From assembly GCA_029194725.1 (NCBI GenBank), contig JARFXQ010000010.1, positions 62,001 to 126,000 on the forward strand: 64,000 bases of DNA, read 5' to 3'. The stretch is from Nitrospira sp. (GTDB lineage: Bacteria; Nitrospirota; Nitrospiria; Nitrospirales; Nitrospiraceae). A model generated the notes under the pieces. It was not told the origin of the DNA and searched no databases. It saw only the letters and a program-made list of their open reading frames with translations. This document shows positions 35,570 to 44,940 of the stretch, piece after piece (the first letter of the stretch is position 1; every line of letters begins with the position of its first letter). The translations under genes were made by a program, and so were the position numbers.

Positions 35570-36295
35570 TTACGGGACAACAAAAGAGGCGCTGGTCTTC
35601 TGAAAGACGCATTGTTCGACTGCTTGCCGGACGGATCCGCCCCACCCGCGGTATTCGATGTACTCGAGTTCGTTGAATCGAAACTCGATGCCGATCATTT
35701 CACCGCCATCCCGAACGTCGGCATTCCTTACGACGCCAGTGAGGTTCATAATATGTCCAAGACCAGGGAGTTCGAATTCCAGACGGACCGTAGCACCTGA
35801 GCGCAGCCAGGCTGGTCGTCGCGCCAAGACCACACTGCATCCACTCTCACTGAGATCCCTTAAGAGACCACCGAAATAGTGGTCGGTAGGCAAGGCGGAT
35901 TCTGAAGGATGGTCCTGCCCCGCCCGCATCAACAGAACCGGCTCGTTCGCAGCGGCACGGAGATGTTTCCTCAGGTGAATTTCTTCCACCGCCTTTGGAT
36001 AGGCAACGAAAAGCAGCGGCACCGGCGAGGTGATCAGCTCACGTATCTCACTGAGGTATCCCACGAGCTTACCTTCATGGAAGTAGCTGACGGTGCAGGG
36101 CGTGCCGCCGGCAATCTGATGGTCATGGCCGAGCTGAATCGGCCGTTCGCAGACAAGCCAGGCGTGATCCTTCCATCCAAGGAGCGTCGAGCCATATATG
36201 ACTTTCTGCTGGTCAAGCGTGAGGGATATTTTCAACGCCAGTCCAACCGACAAAAATGATGCGGCGGGCGGGACAGACACGACAATCTCGTTCAT
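35570..36295 (-). CDS. YcgR-like PilZ-domain protein
   Basis: A 241-aa c-di-GMP effector candidate with the two-domain YcgR plan: an N-terminal YcgR-type barrel (about 15-110) and a C-terminal PilZ domain. Both PilZ signatures are intact: R-K-H-L-R near the domain junction and D-L-S-E-S-G about 45 residues later. YcgR proteins slow the motor or bias its direction when bound to c-di-GMP. ATG 36295 has GGAG eight bases upstream; a GTG at 36325 is an alternative. It is divergent from the HD-GYP gene that would degrade the same nucleotide. Confidence 0.87.
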   Translation of the reverse strand: MNEIVVSVPPAASFLSVGLALKISLTLDQQKVIYGSTLLGWKDHAWLVCERPIQLGHDHQIAGGTPCTVSYFHEGKLVGYLSEIRELITSPVPLLFVAYPKAVEEIHLRKHLRAAANEPVLLMRAGQDHPSESALPTDHYFGGLLRDLSESGCSVVLARRPAWLRSGATVRLEFELPGLGHIMNLTGVVRNADVRDGGEMIGIEFRFNELEYIEYRGWGGSVRQAVEQCVFQKTSASFVVP

Positions 36296-36394
36296 ACCCT
36301 TCGCTCCAGGATAGTCAGCTGACACGAACCAACCCTGATGAGCTCTCTCGGAATGTCATGGATAGATCTTGAGAGTGAACAGACATGATGGAGA

Positions 36395-36422
36395 GTATCG
36401 GCTCAGAACTGACTCAAACGAA
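36395..36422 (-). promoter_or_regulatory. Possible sigma28 -10 element before the YcgR-like gene
   Basis: Minus strand GCCGATAC at 36395-36402 matches the FliA -10, but the -35 region is poor (only a GTTT tract at off-consensus spacing). Confidence 0.3.
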
Positions 36423-36442
36423 TCACGATTCACAGACAATGA

Positions 36443-36470
36443 TCAAGCTCGACGCATGGTTCGCCGATAA
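36443..36470 (+). promoter_or_regulatory. Sigma28-type promoter before the HD-GYP gene
   Basis: TCAAGCTC, 12 bases, then a perfect GCCGATAA, giving a start near 36477 and a leader of about 62 bases. Shares the TCAAG-N-GCCGATA layout of other sites in this window. Confidence 0.6.
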
Positions 36471-36538
36471 CGCCCATGGCCCCTTCCATCTGGCGCACGT
36501 CCGACCGGAGAACCTTCTGACCTGGAGTCCAAAGACTT

Positions 36539-37798
36539 ATGGCGATAAAACGTATCGCGATCGAGCAGCTCATTCCCGGCATGTTCATCATCGAGATGGA
36601 TGTCCCGTGGTACCGAACTCCATTCCTCTCCCATAAACGACTGATCAAGGATCATCAGACCATCCAACTGATGAAGCAGCATGGAATCAAGATGGTGACT
36701 ATCGATACCAGCAAGGGGTCCGACCTTTCGTCGGAGCCCACAACGAATACAGCGCATGCTCCAAGCCACGACTCTACCAGCCCGGATGTCCCCGCTCCTC
36801 CGAACCAAACGACCGAAGGTACGCCTGAGACGGAATCCGAAGCTCACTCCGCTACTGTGATTTATGCACAGGCTCAAGAAGCGGTTGAGCACATCTTCGA
36901 GGATCTTGAGCGGGGAATTCCTCCCTCTTCCGAAGCGACCAAGGCCATCGTGTTGAACGTGTTGGGGCAAGTTCTCAGCGACCGCGCCGCCATGGCCACA
37001 CAGGTCGCTATTCAGAAGATTAAGCACTTCGACCGCTCCCTGACGGCTCATGCCTTGGACACCTGCATCTTGTCGCTCCTGGTGGCCATTGAGAGCGGGT
37101 TGGATCAACCGATGCAAGAACAGGTCGGCATGGGTGCCTTGCTCCATGACGTCGGATATGTCCGTCTCCCCCGCAATCTCGTTCGTAAGCGGGATACCTG
37201 TAGCGGACAAGATAAGACCCTGCTCGAACAGCACTGCAAGCTTGGCGTCGCACTCCTCTCCGAGCATCACGGCATGCATGAGGATGTCTTACGCATCGTC
37301 AGGGAGCATCATGAGCGGGCCGATGGAAGCGGGTTTCCAGCCGGTCTACGCAACGACCAGATTGCACGCCTTGCGCAGATCGTCGGCATCGTCGATTATT
37401 ATGACGGCATGGTCAGTCGGCGCGGCGCACGTCCGGCTATGATTCCACATGACGCAGTTCGGCAACTCTTCTTGGCCGGGGAACGACAACAGTTCGAGAA
37501 ATCTCTCGTGGAACTCATGATTCGGAGCATCGGCGTCTATCCCGTCGGGAGCCTCGTCCAACTCAACACCGGCGAGCAGGCGATCGTCGTCGGAGTCAAC
37601 CCTCAGCAACGACTCAAGCCCCTGATTAAAATCACGACCGACCCACAAGGAGGCTCTTATGCAACGCCGATCGAGGTGGACCTGGCTGTACCATCCCTCG
37701 AACACGCAGCCCGAACCGTGCTGCGTGTTCTAGACCCCGTTCGAGAACGTGTCAACATCGGCATACACCTGGATCAAGTCCTCTCACGAGCCGCATGA
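36539..37798 (+). CDS. HD-GYP domain c-di-GMP phosphodiesterase
   Basis: Predicted to hydrolyse cyclic di-GMP (419 aa). N-terminal DUF3391 (about 1-60) ends V-T-I-D-T-S-K-G. The HD-GYP domain follows: L-L-H-D-V-G-Y with His203/Asp204, then R-E-H-H-E-R-A-D-G-S-G-F-P at 255-267, where GYP is GFP, a tolerated variant. The C-terminal 100 residues carry the usual extension (G-V-Y-P-V-G-S-L-V). Its stop overlaps the start of the hybrid kinase by four bases, so the two are probably co-expressed and functionally linked. Confidence 0.92.
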   Translation: MAIKRIAIEQLIPGMFIIEMDVPWYRTPFLSHKRLIKDHQTIQLMKQHGIKMVTIDTSKGSDLSSEPTTNTAHAPSHDSTSPDVPAPPNQTTEGTPETESEAHSATVIYAQAQEAVEHIFEDLERGIPPSSEATKAIVLNVLGQVLSDRAAMATQVAIQKIKHFDRSLTAHALDTCILSLLVAIESGLDQPMQEQVGMGALLHDVGYVRLPRNLVRKRDTCSGQDKTLLEQHCKLGVALLSEHHGMHEDVLRIVREHHERADGSGFPAGLRNDQIARLAQIVGIVDYYDGMVSRRGARPAMIPHDAVRQLFLAGERQQFEKSLVELMIRSIGVYPVGSLVQLNTGEQAIVVGVNPQQRLKPLIKITTDPQGGSYATPIEVDLAVPSLEHAARTVLRVLDPVRERVNIGIHLDQVLSRAA

Positions 37799-40686
37799 TG
37801 AAGCCATCTCGACGGAAACGCAAACGCGACCGACACAGACCTGCGGTCTCGCTTCATACGGCTTCCACGGATCTTGATCTTCTCGAAGGGCTTCCGCTGG
37901 CCGCCCTCATCCTCGACCGTGATCTCACTGTATTGGCCGCCAATCGGGAGAGCCATCGGTTGCTCGGACCGCGACTGTCTTCCTCTGCTATCCGATCCTT
38001 TCCATCCTTGTGGTCGATGCTCACCAAGTCCGACACAACCACCATGACAGCGCAACTGAACGGGGTGCTGACAACCCGCCGTCCGATTTCCATGACACAA
38101 CATCTGGTCCTACGGAAGGTAACCCGCCCTGTTCCAGTGGAATGGACCTGCGCGCCCAGTAGGTTCAATGGGGAAACCGTACTGATGATCAGCCTTCGGG
38201 ACTTGTCCCATGAACTGGAGTTGAAGCAGGATCGTGAGCGCTTGACCGCAATCGCCGAGGAAAGTCCCTTACCGATGATCGAAATGGATCGGCACCTGAG
38301 TCTGCTGTATGCCAATCCTGCGATGATCGCGCTGCTCACTCGATTCGGATACAGGATCGAAGGGTTTCCCAACGTGGCCCCGCGCAGTCTTCCAAACATC
38401 GTATGTCGCTGTCTTTCCACAGGCCAGCCGTTCCATGATGAGACAGTGGTTCTCCCAGAAGCCTGCTTTTCATGGACCTTCTGCCCTGTTCCCACTCATG
38501 GCATCGTCCGGGGTTATGCCACCGACATGACGAGTGTCCATAAGACGCAGCAAGCGCTCCAACTCTCCGCCGACCAGCTTCGCCAGAGCAACCTCCGACT
38601 GGATCAAGCTCTGGACAAGGCGAAGGAATCGGCACGCGTCAAGACGGCATTTCTAGCGACCGTCAGTCATGAGCTACGCACTCCCATGAACGGGGTCATT
38701 GGTATGACGAGTCTGTTGATGGAGACGCCCTTGACTCCGGAACAACAGTCCTACGCGGAGACCATTCGGCAATGCGGCGAAGCGCTGCTGCAGCTGATCA
38801 ACGACGTGCTCGAATGCAGCAAGATCGAGGCTGGTAAGCTGGAACTGGAATGCCTCGACTTCAATCTAAGAACCACGGTGGAGCAGGTGTTGGCGCAATT
38901 CGCCAAGCGGGCGGAATCGAAAGGGCTGGAATTGACCGGACTAGTACACGCAGCGGTTCCGATGGGACTCAAAGGAGACCCAGGCCGCCTCCGCCAAATC
39001 CTCACCAATCTGGTAGCCAACGCGGTGAAGTTCACCGACAAGGGCGAGGTGACGCTGCAGGCCTATCTCGAAGAGGACCTGTCCAATACTGCAGTCATCC
39101 GCTTCGAAGTCACGGACAGCGGCATCGGAATCGATCCGAATACTCAAGCCAAACTGTTCCGTCCGTTTGTGCAGGCGGACAGTTCCACGACGAGAAAATA
39201 CGGTGGGACCGGCCTTGGCCTCTCAATCTCCAAGCAACTCGTAGAATTGATGGGTGGACAGATCGGAGTGCGCAGTACCGAGGGGTTGGGCAGCACCTTC
39301 TGGTGCACCGCGCGCCTCCAGAAACAGGCGAATTCTCCCCGCGCGATTCTTCCGACTGGAGATCTTACCGGAAAGCGCGTGTTGATCGTTGACGACAACG
39401 AATCGAATCGTTTGATCCTCCACCATCTGGTAGCAGGTTGGGGGATGATCGATGATCTCGCAGAGGATGCCGAATCGGCATTACAGCACATCGAGGAGGC
39501 CAAGCAGCAGGGAATGCCGTACGATCTCGCGATCTTGGACGTCATCATGCCGGGAAAGGACGGCTTACAGCTCGCACGAGAGATACAAAGCCACCCGGCT
39601 GGATCCGGGATTCGCCTCGTCGTGATGACTTCGATGCTGCAGCGCGGCCATGCGGAACAAGCCCGTCAGGCCGGCGCAATGGGCTATCTGCCGAAACCAG
39701 TCCGCCATGACGAATTACGCGACTGCCTACGAACCGTGCTCGGTTTGCCCGGGGGCCAAGCGCCGAAGGACGCCCAGACACACTCCGTCGCACCTCGACT
39801 CGTCACCAGACATATGGTGGCGGAGCAGGTTCAACATCAGCGCATTTTGGTCGTGGAGGACAACATCGTCAACCAGAAGCTAGCCGTGCGGATGGTCGAA
39901 AAACTGGGCTACAAACCGGACGTCGTCGAAAACGGCAAAGAGGCGCTGACTGTGCTGACCAAGGGAAACTATGCCGCCATCCTGATGGATTGTCAGATGC
40001 CAGTCATGGATGGCTTTGAAACAACCCGGTGCATACGGGAACGTGAACTGTCGGTGGCATCACGTGACTCGCTTGATGAGAGCGCGAACCGTTCAGACCG
40101 GGCTCCACAATCGACTCGGCACATACCGATCATTGCGGTCACTGCCAATGCGATGCAAGGCGATCGCGAGCGGTGCTTGGCAACCGGGATGGATGATTAT
40201 CTCGCCAAACCAATCAAACTGGAGGAGCTAAGGAGCGCTCTGGCACGTTGGGCATCCGCACCACCCAATGTGGTGGTCTCCGGGAAGCAGAAACCAATTC
40301 CCACCACGGCAGACCCAACCAGAGGAATTTTTGATCCTGCAAAAATGTACCAGAACATCGGCGGTGACAGCGAGTTGTTCGCTCAACTTGTCTGCCTATT
40401 TCTCGATCGTCATCAAACCATGCTCGCTGAGATCAGAACGGCGCTGGCCGATGCCGACTCGGTCGCCGTCGAACGCATGGCCCACACTTTCAAAGGCACC
40501 GGCGGAAATCTTTGCGCCTCTGAGGTCGTGCTCACCGCCGGTCGTCTTGAAGCAGTCGGCCGCCTCAACGCGCTCCACGATGCCCCTCCCGTCTACGCAC
40601 AGCTTGAGCTCGAAGTCGCTCGGCTCGTCCGTGTACTTGAATCCTACCGGCAGGGCTATCAACCCATCACCCAGGCAGCAGCCTAA
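37795..40686 (+). CDS. Hybrid sensor histidine kinase/response regulator (PAS-PAS-HisKA-HATPase-REC-REC-HPt)
   Basis: A 963-aa soluble BarA-like phosphorelay protein without transmembrane helices. Two PAS-like regions (about 30-130 and 150-250) and a coiled coil lead to HisKA with His292 in V-S-H-E-L-R-T-P-M-N-G; the HATPase has N-x-V-A-N-A-V-K-F-T, D-S-G-I-G-I and G-G-T-G-L-G-L-S-I. Two receivers follow (V-D-D-N-E-S-N with D-V-I-M-P; V-E-D-N-I-V-N-Q with D-C-Q-M-P-V-M-D-G), then HPt with M-A-H-T-F-K-G-T-G-G-N. It overlaps the HD-GYP gene by four bases, suggesting it controls c-di-GMP or motility. Confidence 0.93.
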   Translation: MMKPSRRKRKRDRHRPAVSLHTASTDLDLLEGLPLAALILDRDLTVLAANRESHRLLGPRLSSSAIRSFPSLWSMLTKSDTTTMTAQLNGVLTTRRPISMTQHLVLRKVTRPVPVEWTCAPSRFNGETVLMISLRDLSHELELKQDRERLTAIAEESPLPMIEMDRHLSLLYANPAMIALLTRFGYRIEGFPNVAPRSLPNIVCRCLSTGQPFHDETVVLPEACFSWTFCPVPTHGIVRGYATDMTSVHKTQQALQLSADQLRQSNLRLDQALDKAKESARVKTAFLATVSHELRTPMNGVIGMTSLLMETPLTPEQQSYAETIRQCGEALLQLINDVLECSKIEAGKLELECLDFNLRTTVEQVLAQFAKRAESKGLELTGLVHAAVPMGLKGDPGRLRQILTNLVANAVKFTDKGEVTLQAYLEEDLSNTAVIRFEVTDSGIGIDPNTQAKLFRPFVQADSSTTRKYGGTGLGLSISKQLVELMGGQIGVRSTEGLGSTFWCTARLQKQANSPRAILPTGDLTGKRVLIVDDNESNRLILHHLVAGWGMIDDLAEDAESALQHIEEAKQQGMPYDLAILDVIMPGKDGLQLAREIQSHPAGSGIRLVVMTSMLQRGHAEQARQAGAMGYLPKPVRHDELRDCLRTVLGLPGGQAPKDAQTHSVAPRLVTRHMVAEQVQHQRILVVEDNIVNQKLAVRMVEKLGYKPDVVENGKEALTVLTKGNYAAILMDCQMPVMDGFETTRCIRERELSVASRDSLDESANRSDRAPQSTRHIPIIAVTANAMQGDRERCLATGMDDYLAKPIKLEELRSALARWASAPPNVVVSGKQKPIPTTADPTRGIFDPAKMYQNIGGDSELFAQLVCLFLDRHQTMLAEIRTALADADSVAVERMAHTFKGTGGNLCASEVVLTAGRLEAVGRLNALHDAPPVYAQLELEVARLVRVLESYRQGYQPITQAAA

Positions 40687-40795
40687 GTCATGATCGTCAT
40701 TCGTGTTGCCTTAGACCTTACCTGAGACCTTTGTCTGGCATCCAACATTGTCTTCTGTGGCATCGGATTGGCATTTCGGAATGCATCGCTTCAGG

Positions 40796-42076
40796 TCACT
40801 CAGTTTCCTTCTCGAGTGAGGGGGCATTCAAAGCGGGAAGTTCTAGCCCTTCAATTTCTTGTATCGTCTTCCCTGCAATCCCCTGCAGATCCCCATACAT
40901 CCCTGCCGTCGCTTGCATCACTCGATCAATCTGTTCTTCCCTCTTCGCCCATTGTTTCATAATCGCCTTTTTCTCCTTATCGAGATCTTCCTGCATGGTG
41001 GAGAAGGCTTCGACGATGGCCTCGACTCGATGACGGAAACGAGGCCCGGTCAGGTACTGGTAGATCATTTCTGTCTTCGTCTGCTGTCCCTCGGATGCCT
41101 GTCTAGCTGAAGCGACTTCGATCAGCGTGTAGCGAAGGGTGACAGCCAATGGGACTACGGTCTTGATGTGAGTTACCCAGACACCCTCAACGGCACCAAA
41201 GGTTTCGACGTCTTTTGGAAGTGACTGACTGGCGATGACGGCAATCTCTGCCTTTGCGGCCCGTTGATCTTCCCGAAGCTTCGCGAGCCAGCCATCACTC
41301 CAATTCTTGGTGCGTTTGGATTCCCAGATGATCGTCCCACAGGGTTGACCGTTCGCCCCCATGACACGCTGAAGCGCATCGCCGCCATGTTCCCCTTTCG
41401 GAACGGGCTCGATTGTGTCTCTCGGAAACTTGGTGCGAAGGAGCGCTTCCAACTCCAATTCCTGCACTTCCCCCTGAAGCTGCTGCGATCCTTGCTCAGC
41501 CTTTCGCTTTAGTTCCTCAATCTGCTTCTGCATCGAGGCAATGGTTTGTTCTTTCTCCAGGACTTTGAGCTTCAGCCCTTCCTCGGCTTCTTTCTTGGCC
41601 TGTTCCCTTGTCACAGCAAGCCCTTCCTGGACTCGCTTTTCGACTGTCAATTCCAGTTCACGTTTAGCATCATCCAGTTCTCGTTGTTTGCGAAGCAGAT
41701 CGGCCTGTGTTTTCTGTGCCTCTGCCAGCTTCGCGTCGCGTTGTCTAAGAATGTCGTTCAGATCGGTGACTTCTTTTGCCTTTTGGTCGAGGTCGGTTTG
41801 TAAAGCGAGCCTGGCCTTCTTTCCCTCCTCAATGGCGATCTTGCTCCGTTCGGCCTTAAGTTTCTCAGCCACCTGTTCATCGAGTGCCTGTTGGGATTTG
41901 GAAAGCGCTTCCTCCCGTTCGCGCAAGGAGGCATCGCGTTTCGCCACATCAGCATCCTTCTGAGCGAGGCGTTTTTCGTACTCGCGACGAGTGGACTCGA
42001 TCAGCGGGGCAGCAAGGGACTCGGTCAGCTTGATCTCCGTCTTACAGGTTGGACAAATGATAGTTGGTTCACCCAT
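40796..42076 (-). CDS. DUF2130 family protein (zinc-binding N-terminus, long coiled coil, nuclease-like C-terminus)
   Basis: A 426-aa protein beginning with a CPTC pair (residues 9-12), then a long charged coiled coil (about 25-205). The C-terminal DUF2130 domain (about 215-380) has G-D-A-L-Q-R-V and, about 15 residues later, I-I-W-E-S-K-R-T-K, an Asp...Glu-x-Lys arrangement like PD-(D/E)xK nucleases; no activity is established here. It is not a motility gene by homology and sits between the kinase gene (convergent) and fliW. Confidence 0.87.
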   Translation of the reverse strand: MGEPTIICPTCKTEIKLTESLAAPLIESTRREYEKRLAQKDADVAKRDASLREREEALSKSQQALDEQVAEKLKAERSKIAIEEGKKARLALQTDLDQKAKEVTDLNDILRQRDAKLAEAQKTQADLLRKQRELDDAKRELELTVEKRVQEGLAVTREQAKKEAEEGLKLKVLEKEQTIASMQKQIEELKRKAEQGSQQLQGEVQELELEALLRTKFPRDTIEPVPKGEHGGDALQRVMGANGQPCGTIIWESKRTKNWSDGWLAKLREDQRAAKAEIAVIASQSLPKDVETFGAVEGVWVTHIKTVVPLAVTLRYTLIEVASARQASEGQQTKTEMIYQYLTGPRFRHRVEAIVEAFSTMQEDLDKEKKAIMKQWAKREEQIDRVMQATAGMYGDLQGIAGKTIQEIEGLELPALNAPSLEKETE

Positions 42077-42346
42077 TCCGATTTCGCCCTCGTCGTATCT
42101 ACAAACGGACCAGAAATAGCCGCAGCGATGTGAATCCTACACAAGACCCCTGTCGTAGAAGAGAGTGTCCATACCCAAAGCTTTTCCAACAACCAGCGGA
42201 TCGGCTCAAACCCAGCGCAAATGCTTACCGCTTTTCATCAGAGAAAGCAATCATTCCGAAACAGGGTCCGCCCAATTAGGTAAGACTTTCGATGTCAGAA
42301 GGCTACAGAACGGCCGGGGTATCGGAACAGTCAGAGCACGTGTCGG

Positions 42347-42826
42347 CTAGGTTCGACATTCGGCAAGGCCTGCCTCAGGCGTCTCGGACATCAGAGGTCC
42401 AGAGGCAGGAAACAAGGGATGCCGGGTGGGAAATTCCTCTGAGAGCACTAATTGCTTCCCTAGTTTAGTCCTGTGACTGATGACCAGTGGTCCTCGCAAA
42501 TTGGCCGTGATCCGAACGGGATCATCCGATGGAATCGTCAAAATCACAACCAGCGCCAGATCTTCTCTCTCCTTAGCCCCGATCTCAGCTAAGGCATCGG
42601 CGGGAACGTCGACATGATAGCCTGGATGAAACAGGGCTGGGTCCATGATCACAAAAGCCAGCGCCGGTTCTTCAACCGACTGAAGCCACTTGAAGGGGGC
42701 ATCGGTGTCATGATCCAGAATGACATACCGCCGATGCTCGGTAAAGCCGAGCAGCCCCGAAGGGAACGTCAAGACACTTTCGGCGCGGACTTCGAATGAT
42801 CCAAAACGAGTCGCTGTGCACTTCAC
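42347..42826 (-). CDS. fliW: Flagellar assembly factor FliW (CsrA antagonist)
   Basis: Binds flagellin, and when flagellin has been exported binds and inhibits CsrA. Family motifs: F-G-S-F-E-V near the N-terminus, F-P-S-G-L-L-G-F-T, and I-T-A-N-L-R-G-P-L-V-I toward the C-terminus. A GTG at 42826 with GAGGA eight bases upstream gives 159 aa; an in-frame TTG (42847) is the longer alternative. It follows csrA by 10 bases and is the last gene of the long flagellar operon. Confidence 0.93.
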   Translation of the reverse strand: MKCTATRFGSFEVRAESVLTFPSGLLGFTEHRRYVILDHDTDAPFKWLQSVEEPALAFVIMDPALFHPGYHVDVPADALAEIGAKEREDLALVVILTIPSDDPVRITANLRGPLVISHRTKLGKQLVLSEEFPTRHPLFPASGPLMSETPEAGLAECRT

Positions 42827-42836
42827 GATTGTGTCC

Positions 42837-43082
42837 TCACGAAGCAATCCTGGTTTTTGCAGGGATCAAGCGACGCAACGCATCGATGGGTACCACGTGA
42901 GTCTTCGCGGCCAACCGGTTTTCCTCTTGAATCCTCACGTAGACTTCTTCCCGATGAACCGCAATCGTCGGCGGCGCTTCGATTCCCAAACGGACTTGAC
43001 CGCTTTTCACTCCAAGCACGACCACACGGATGTCGGGACCGATCGTGACACTTTCTCCGCATCGACGGCCGAGCACCAGCAT
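42837..43082 (-). CDS. csrA: RNA-binding translational regulator CsrA
   Basis: An 81-aa CsrA, somewhat longer than E. coli CsrA (61) at its C-terminus. It starts [15 protein letters not shown] and carries [10 protein letters not shown] and V-H-R-E-E-V-Y, including the RNA-contacting arginines. It binds GGA-containing leaders; the fliC leader in this window is the obvious target. AAGGA precedes the ATG and could itself be a CsrA site. A sigma28-type promoter lies between flgL and csrA. Confidence 0.95.
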   Translation of the reverse strand: MLVLGRRCGESVTIGPDIRVVVLGVKSGQVRLGIEAPPTIAVHREEVYVRIQEENRLAAKTHVVPIDALRRLIPAKTRIAS

Positions 43083-43117
43083 ATCAATCTTCCTTGGCCG
43101 AATGGGGGTGCAGAGAA

Positions 43118-43145
43118 CTATCGGCCATCAACCCAGCAAACTTGA
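43118..43145 (-). promoter_or_regulatory. Sigma28-type promoter before csrA-fliW
   Basis: Minus strand: TCAAGTTT, 12 bases, GCCGATAG. Expected start near 43111, giving a leader of about 29 bases before csrA. It lies wholly between flgL and csrA. Confidence 0.75.
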
Positions 43146-43154
43146 GATGCGACG

Positions 43155-44924
43155 TCAACGCAGATGTTTCAAAAGAGAGTTGTCGAACAGCCGACCAAGC
43201 GTTTCGCCTGCTGCTTGAATGGCATACTCTTGCAGGGTGAGATCTGAGATGGTTCGTGCCAAGTCGATATCTTCGAATGACGACAGCTGGTTAGTGGCTA
43301 AGTCTTTTGATTCCGCCAATGCTGAAGACGTAGAGTCCAATCGGTTTGCCAAAGCACCAATGGTACCTTGCGCTGCAGACACCTGGCTGAGCGCTCGGTC
43401 AAGATCACCCAAACTCTCACTAATTCCAGCTTTATAGTTTCCTCGTAAGGCCGCGAGGAGTTTTTGCACCGTATCGAACAGGTTGACATCGGATCCGCTG
43501 AACACCTCATTGCCTGGCACGTTGGTGCGAACGACCTCTCTGTCCGCCACTTCAATCTGAGGGCTACCGGAGTCTCCAGCGTACTGAGTATGAGTCACAA
43601 CATGAAACAAGTCTCCCGCGGCGGGCGCCGACACGCCGTTGGTTATTTGAAACCGGATTCCATCAAACTCCATAGGAGCTCCGGACGTGTATGTCTGATT
43701 GGTGAGCACCGTCTTGGGAGCAATGGCGACAGCGAATCGATCTCCGCTGACAGGCCCTCCCTGTTGCCCATTTGAGAGGGTCACACGGAGGCCATCGAAT
43801 TCGATGGCGCCGCCCGACAGGTAGGAGTTCCCGGTCGAAATCGTGGCTCCCGTGGTCGTGTCCAGGACGGAATATTGGGATGGAGAGGTAAACTGTATTT
43901 CATACCTGTCGAGAGTCACTCGCTGAGGGTCGACGATTCCGGCATCAGTTGTCCCAACGCGACCTGCATTGGCGGAATTTGGAGCGACCGTAACCGGTGC
44001 CGAGATATTGACGACGTCAAAAGTCCCAGCGCCAGTAAACCTCACAACATAGTTATCGAAGGACGTCATACTCGTATCGACGATCTGTCCTTGCGAGACC
44101 AATGCTCCACCGCTGTTTCCAGTTGCCGCATTCGTCGTCACTGTCGCAGCGAACGTCGAGCCGCCTGAACCAGCACTCCCCCCGTTGAATCCGAGCAGCG
44201 TGCGAGCCGAGCCGCTCAATACTTCTAGGTTCGATGTTGGACCATCAGAATTTGAGGCAATGACCAGTCTTCCATCGGTGTACGTGACTGAAGCGGTTTT
44301 CCCCGCCGCGACCAAAGTGGAATCGGCATTGATGCGGCTTTGCACCCGGGCTGCCAATTCGGTTCCGCTGAGAGTCTCGGTACCACTGGTCAAATCGATC
44401 GTGCCCGATGTCACGCCATCAATCTTCACCGTCAAGGTATCTGCAACGCTGTTCGTCAGCGTAACAGGTGTCGACAATGTCAACCCAGCTGCGAACCCGT
44501 GGCGGCTCGTCCCTCCGAACACCGGTTGGTTCTCATCAAACTCGGTGTTTCCAAGCTGGAGCAGATGTTGGAGCAACTCTTTGATTTCCTGTGCGCCGGT
44601 GGCTCGCTCCGTCGCGCCGTTGGTATCGGACGCATACTGAACCGCCAGCTGTCTGATACGAGCGAGCGCCGCGGTCGTACCTTGGAGAGACGCATCAGCC
44701 AGTTCGACTCGCGTGGTGGCGGTCGAGACATTGCGAAGACGCTGTTCAAGTTTTACCAATGTCGTTTTTTCTCCGACGATCTGATGGAAACGGCCAGGAT
44801 CGTCGGAGGGTTGCAATATCTGCTTGCCGGTAGCGAGATGCTCCTGTAGTCGCAACGCTCTGGATCGAGCTTGTTGATAGCTGTGGACCAGAAACCCGAA
44901 AACCTGTTGCTCGGTGACTCGCAT
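43155..44924 (-). CDS. flgL: Hook-filament junction protein FlgL (HAP3)
   Basis: A 589-aa junction protein; larger than enteric FlgL (about 317) because of a long central insert of Ser/Thr/Gly-rich beta repeats (about 140-480). The flagellin-like helical ends are clear: M-R-V-T-E-Q-Q-V-F at the start, then L-Q-P-S-D-D-P-G-R-F near 40, and at the C-terminus D-L-A-R-T-I-S-D-L-T-L-Q-E-Y-A-I-Q-A. It lies 16 bases after flgK. Confidence 0.93.
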   Translation of the reverse strand: MRVTEQQVFGFLVHSYQQARSRALRLQEHLATGKQILQPSDDPGRFHQIVGEKTTLVKLEQRLRNVSTATTRVELADASLQGTTAALARIRQLAVQYASDTNGATERATGAQEIKELLQHLLQLGNTEFDENQPVFGGTSRHGFAAGLTLSTPVTLTNSVADTLTVKIDGVTSGTIDLTSGTETLSGTELAARVQSRINADSTLVAAGKTASVTYTDGRLVIASNSDGPTSNLEVLSGSARTLLGFNGGSAGSGGSTFAATVTTNAATGNSGGALVSQGQIVDTSMTSFDNYVVRFTGAGTFDVVNISAPVTVAPNSANAGRVGTTDAGIVDPQRVTLDRYEIQFTSPSQYSVLDTTTGATISTGNSYLSGGAIEFDGLRVTLSNGQQGGPVSGDRFAVAIAPKTVLTNQTYTSGAPMEFDGIRFQITNGVSAPAAGDLFHVVTHTQYAGDSGSPQIEVADREVVRTNVPGNEVFSGSDVNLFDTVQKLLAALRGNYKAGISESLGDLDRALSQVSAAQGTIGALANRLDSTSSALAESKDLATNQLSSFEDIDLARTISDLTLQEYAIQAAGETLGRLFDNSLLKHLR

Positions 44925-44940
44925 AACCCTGTTACCCTTC

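Noticed and set aside
36443..37279. 278-codon minus-strand frame
   Set aside because: Antisense to the HD-GYP gene, which has clear catalytic motifs; no independent family features.
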